Source of the DNA: Atopobium sp. UBA1382
GTDB lineage: Bacteria > Actinomycetota > Coriobacteriia > Coriobacteriales > Atopobiaceae
Assembly: GCA_002305805.1 (NCBI GenBank)
Contig: DBQY01000016.1
Coordinates: 182,341 to 246,340 of the forward strand
DNA: 64,000 nucleotides
Direction: 5' to 3'
Of this stretch, positions 61,123-64,000 are shown in pieces. The notes below the pieces were generated by a model that saw only the letters and a program-made list of their open reading frames with translations, had not been told where the DNA came from and ran no database searches. The translations under genes and the position numbers were made by a program. The number at the start of each line of letters is the position of its first letter. The stretch's first letter is position 1.

Positions 61123-62577
61123 ATGCTCAGAGAGAGCTACGCAACGTGGCGCTGCGGCGCGCATGAGATCTCACTCGCGCGCCCCCGCATCATGGGCATT
61201 CTCAACGTGACCCCCGACTCCTTCTCGGACGGCGGGGAGAACTTCGACCACGATGCCGCCATCGCGCGCGGCCTCGCCCTGCTCGACGAGGGGGCCGACA
61301 TCATCGACGTGGGCGGGGAGTCCACGCGCCCGGGACATACCCCCGTCTCCTCCAAGGAGGAGGCCGAGCGTGTGGTGCCGGTCGTTCGCGCCCTGGTGGA
61401 CGCGGGCGCCATCGTCTCCATCGACACGCGCCACGCCGACGTGGCGCGCATGTGCGTGCGCCTGGGAGCGTCCATCGTGAACGACGTCACCGGTTTTGCC
61501 GACCCGGAGATGGTCCAGGTTGCCGCCGACACCGACTGCGGCTGCGTCGTCGTGCACTGGAACCAGAGCGGACTCGGCACGCATGTGGCCCGGCGCCAGG
61601 TGCTGCTCGACGAGTCGCGGCCCTCGGGCAGCGCGCTGCCGCGCCCTGCCACCTCCCAGCACCGCTTCACCCTGCCCGACCAGGCGCCCGTCATGCGCCA
61701 GGTCATGGGCTTTCTGGGCGACCAGGCGCGCACCCTCATGCGCGCCGGCGTCTCGCGCGACCGCATCTGCATGGACCCGGGTGCCGGTTTCGACAAGTAC
61801 GCCGACGAGGACGTGGTTATCCAGCGCGCGACACGCTCCATGGCCTCGATGGGCTACCCGCTCATGTGCGCCGTCTCGCGCAAGCGCTTCGTGGGCGCGC
61901 TCGGCGGCGAGGCCGACCCCGCGGCGCGCGACGCGGCGACGGCGGGCGTCTGCATATCCGCGATTGAGAACGGCGCACGCATCCTGCGCGTCCACAACGT
62001 CGCCGAGGTCGCCCAGGCCGTGAACGCCTACTGGGCCGTCTCGCACAAGGACGCGCGCCAGGGCTTTGTGAGCCTGGGCTCCAACGTGGGCAACCGTGTG
62101 GCCAACCTTGCCCGCGCCGTTCAGCTGATTGACGAGATCCCGCTCACGTGCGTCGTCAGCGTGAGCCACGCCTACGAGACGGAGCCGGCCTACGGCATTG
62201 CCACGCCGGTGGCCAACGCCGTTGCCGAGATTCGCACCGAGCTACACCCGCTCGTGCTCATGAGCAAGCTCCTCGAGGTTGAGGACCAGCTCGGGCGCAT
62301 TCGCCCCGACGCCTCCACGCGCGATCCCAAGAAGCCCGGCAGTGGGCCCCGCACGATCGACTGTGATCTCGTCTGGGTGGAGGGGGAGTCCCATGCCGGT
62401 GCGCGCCTGACGCTGCCGCACCCCCGACTTGGCGAGCGCGACTATGTGATCGTGCCGATGGAGGACCTCATGCACGACCCCGAACGCTTCCTCGCGCATG
62501 CCGGCGTTTCCGTGACCCCGCGCGAGGAGCGCGTGGGCCAGGTCACCGCCGACCTGGGGGAGGTCGTGTGGGAGTAG
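61123..62577 (+). CDS. folP: dihydropteroate synthase fused to HPPK (FolP-FolK)
   Basis: 484 residues. The first part is dihydropteroate synthase: GILNVTPDSFSDGG, DVGGESTRPG, IVNDVTGF and DPGAGFDK, with about 30 extra residues before the last motif. From about residue 308 comes 6-hydroxymethyl-dihydropterin pyrophosphokinase: FVSLGSNVGNR, YETEPAYG, VEDQLGRIR, GPRTIDCDLVW and LPHPRLGERDYVIVP. The fused protein would make dihydropteroate from hydroxymethyl-dihydropterin. FolP before FolK is the less common order. AGGGAGG precedes the ATG; it overlaps the next gene. Confidence 0.95.
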   Translation: MLRESYATWRCGAHEISLARPRIMGILNVTPDSFSDGGENFDHDAAIARGLALLDEGADIIDVGGESTRPGHTPVSSKEEAERVVPVVRALVDAGAIVSIDTRHADVARMCVRLGASIVNDVTGFADPEMVQVAADTDCGCVVVHWNQSGLGTHVARRQVLLDESRPSGSALPRPATSQHRFTLPDQAPVMRQVMGFLGDQARTLMRAGVSRDRICMDPGAGFDKYADEDVVIQRATRSMASMGYPLMCAVSRKRFVGALGGEADPAARDAATAGVCISAIENGARILRVHNVAEVAQAVNAYWAVSHKDARQGFVSLGSNVGNRVANLARAVQLIDEIPLTCVVSVSHAYETEPAYGIATPVANAVAEIRTELHPLVLMSKLLEVEDQLGRIRPDASTRDPKKPGSGPRTIDCDLVWVEGESHAGARLTLPHPRLGERDYVIVPMEDLMHDPERFLAHAGVSVTPREERVGQVTADLGEVVWE

Positions 62578-63089
62578 GGACGTCGTTCACGCTGCGGCCG
62601 GCGGTGCCGATGGGCCATATGACGGGCGTGCCGCATGTGTGCGCGCTCGGCATCGCGCGCGAGCTGGAGGCTCGCGTGCGGTGGCCGCACGAGGTGGTTG
62701 GCCGGGACGGGGAGCCGCTCGTGAGGGTCGATGCGCGCGCCGGCTATGACGACGAGGGCGTCTTCGTTCGCTGCGACCTCACTTGGGATGACGAGCGAGG
62801 GTTCGACGCCGACGCGCTTGAGAGCGCCGCGAGTCAGGCCGTCCAGGGGTGGGCGCAGGACGTCTCGGGGGGTCGTGCCGTCGCCGGCCCGCTCGCCCCG
62901 GTGCTCTCAGACTACTTTGACACCCTGCTTGGCATGGGCGAGAGGGTCGAGGTCCTGCGCGGCGGCCGCGTGATTGGCGAGGGCACGCTCATCGCCGTGG
63001 ACGTGTGGGGGCGTGCGACGGTGCGCCTGGCAAACGGATCCCAGGAGCTGGAGATCGCCCCGGAGCAGGCCCGACTTCGCTACGTCTGA
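62568..63089 (+). CDS. truncated biotin-protein-ligase-like protein
   Basis: 173 residues. FTLRPAVP...GIARELEARVRWPHEVVG resembles the middle of biotin ligases (xLRPxxP, KWPNDV) and the last 50 residues (GERVEVLRGGRVIGEGTLIAVDVWGRATVRLANG) resemble their SH3-like C-terminal domain. The N-terminal half with the GRGRxGR biotinyl-AMP loop is missing, and the WPND/Lys segment is altered to WPHE. It is therefore probably not an active ligase. Overlap with folP-folK and the coaX gene downstream fit an inherited birA-coaX context. The GTG has GGGGGAGG upstream. Confidence 0.55.
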   Translation: MGVGTSFTLRPAVPMGHMTGVPHVCALGIARELEARVRWPHEVVGRDGEPLVRVDARAGYDDEGVFVRCDLTWDDERGFDADALESAASQAVQGWAQDVSGGRAVAGPLAPVLSDYFDTLLGMGERVEVLRGGRVIGEGTLIAVDVWGRATVRLANGSQELEIAPEQARLRYV

Positions 63090-63104
63090 ACGCCCTCTTT
63101 CCGA

Positions 63105-63336
63105 GGTTTGGGTTCACCGTTTTGCCAGACGGTGGGTATCCGTTTTTCGACACTGCTGTTTACCTGCGTATTTGTAATCGGGTGGTATTTGGCCACCCGA
63201 TGAGTGAACCCAAACCGTTTTCCGGTTTGGGTTCATTGACGTCCATGCATCACTGCTGGCCAAAAACCTCCAACGCGATGACCTGCGGTTTTTGTAATCA
63301 GTAATCTGTTGTGCGGCAGAACGATGAACCCAAACC
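63105..63336. repeat. intergenic element, GGTTTGGGTTCA family, between the ligase-like gene and coaX
   Basis: Four copies of GGTTTGGGTTCA in the same forward, reverse, forward, reverse order as at 53.5 kb. The middle pair forms a 13-bp stem with a 5-base loop. An extra hairpin (ATCGGGTGG/CCACCCGAT) lies at 63177-63201. Both halves contain ACCTGCG followed by T-rich sequence and TTTGTAATC. No gene is present. Confidence 0.85.
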
Positions 63337-63346
63337 GTTTGAGGGG

Positions 63347-64000
63347 CTATGCGCGACCGCGCTCGCCGAGCCAGATTTCGCGGATGCCGCGCAGGGTGAG
63401 GTCTGGGTCGATGGCGTCAAAGACGTTGGTCGCCCGTGCGACGGTGCGCGCGAGCCCGCCCGTGCCCACGACGGTCGCGTCCGGAGCGCCGAGCTCGGCC
63501 TTGATGCGCGAGACGAGCCCCTCCGCCTGGGCTGCCGCCCCGATTACGAGGCCAGACTGCAGCGCCGCCTCGGTGGAGTCGCCGAGGGCGCGCTCGGGCG
63601 CCTCCACGGGGATGCTTGCGAGCTTGGCCGCGCGCGAGAAGAGCGCGTTTGCGGAGAGCATGAGCCCCGGAGAGATGGCGCCACCGCGGTAGGCTCCCGT
63701 CGCGTCCACCACGTCGATGTTCGTTGCCGTTCCAAAGTCCACCACGATAACGGGCGCGCCATACGTGCTGCGCGCCGCGATGGCGTTGGCAATGCGGTCG
63801 GCCCCCACCTGCCGTGGGTTGGGCATGGCGATCTCCATCCCGTAGGAGCGTCCCGCACTCACGACGAGCGGGTCGTGCCCGAGGTGCGTCTCCAGACAGC
63901 GGCGCCATGCGCGCTCGAGTGCGGGCACCACGCTCGCCACGCCCGCGTCGGTGACGTCGGCGAGCGAGAGGCCGTCCTTACCAAAGAAGCCCCACAGCCG
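63347..64000 (-). CDS. coaX: type III pantothenate kinase, partial
   Basis: 218 codons; the start lies beyond the window end. Present are VASVVPALERAW, YGMEIAMPNPRQVGADRIANAIAAR (the GADRIAN substrate motif) and VDFGTATNIDVVDATGAYRGGAISPGL, then GTGGLARTVA near the end. It phosphorylates pantothenate in CoA synthesis and needs a monovalent cation. The missing part should hold the N-terminal DxGNT phosphate motif. Confidence 0.95.
   Translation of the reverse strand, partial: RLWGFFGKDGLSLADVTDAGVASVVPALERAWRRCLETHLGHDPLVVSAGRSYGMEIAMPNPRQVGADRIANAIAARSTYGAPVIVVDFGTATNIDVVDATGAYRGGAISPGLMLSANALFSRAAKLASIPVEAPERALGDSTEAALQSGLVIGAAAQAEGLVSRIKAELGAPDATVVGTGGLARTVARATNVFDAIDPDLTLRGIREIWLGERGRA

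Overview
The window is GC-rich, densely coding bacterial DNA with strong Shine-Dalgarno sites and many GTG starts. The gene set points to an anaerobic, gut- or mouth-type actinobacterium, most likely class Coriobacteriia in the Olsenella/Atopobium range. Support comes from an actinobacterial dnaK-grpE-dnaJ-hspR operon, an NRAMP-related magnesium transporter of the kind first characterised in Eggerthella, an ECF transporter, and no respiratory genes. The genus is inference; no 16S gene is present. No phage, insertion sequence or CRISPR array was seen.

Layout. 1-10.5 kb: the end of a radical SAM (AmrS-type) gene; a minus-strand operon of an MgtE-sensor membrane protein, an NRAMP-related Mg transporter and a FUSC protein; a SUFU/LemA pair; tRNA-Ser(UGA); tadA; lactate permease; an RlmI-type rRNA methylase. 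10.5-13.5 kb: a DEAD-box helicase divergent from metA, with a 20-bp perfect inverted repeat around the metA promoter. 13-24 kb: an accessory block of a HTH protein, a transmembrane Ser/Thr kinase, SPFH-SHOCT, PH-like/zinc-ribbon, DUF6591-like, two DUF4230-like, AIM24 and other membrane proteins, part of it with lower GC. 24-28.4 kb: a CoA-disulfide reductase/rhodanese/sulfite-reductase-like fusion divergent from NifX-like, CbiK-like and YfcE-like genes.

28.4-32.8 kb: dnaK-grpE-dnaJ-hspR. 32.8-45.1 kb: a LacI-ribokinase fusion regulator divergent from an 11-gene operon (ECF transporter S-T-A-A, TrpF-like protein, PfkB kinase, nucleoside hydrolase, HAD phosphatase, iron alcohol dehydrogenase, ribokinase, MFS exporter), read as a nucleoside or riboside uptake and breakdown system. 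45.5-51 kb: clpB, a PASTA protein, small proteins and hsp20. 51-64 kb: housekeeping genes (MBL hydrolase, tilS, hpt, ftsH, aminotransferase, PHP, exonuclease III, sirtuin, patatin, folP-folK, a biotin-ligase-like fragment, coaX).

Main points. A 27-bp palindromic site is shared by the dnaK, clpB and hsp20 promoters and is the likely HspR operator. Several intergenic regions carry private sets of inverted 11-24-bp units; two of these (53.5 and 63.2 kb) use the same unit in the same order. The nucleoside operon has a TrpF-like enzyme with an altered active site. The Mg locus joins MgtE sensor domains to a membrane domain without the MgtE signature, beside an NRAMP-related transporter.
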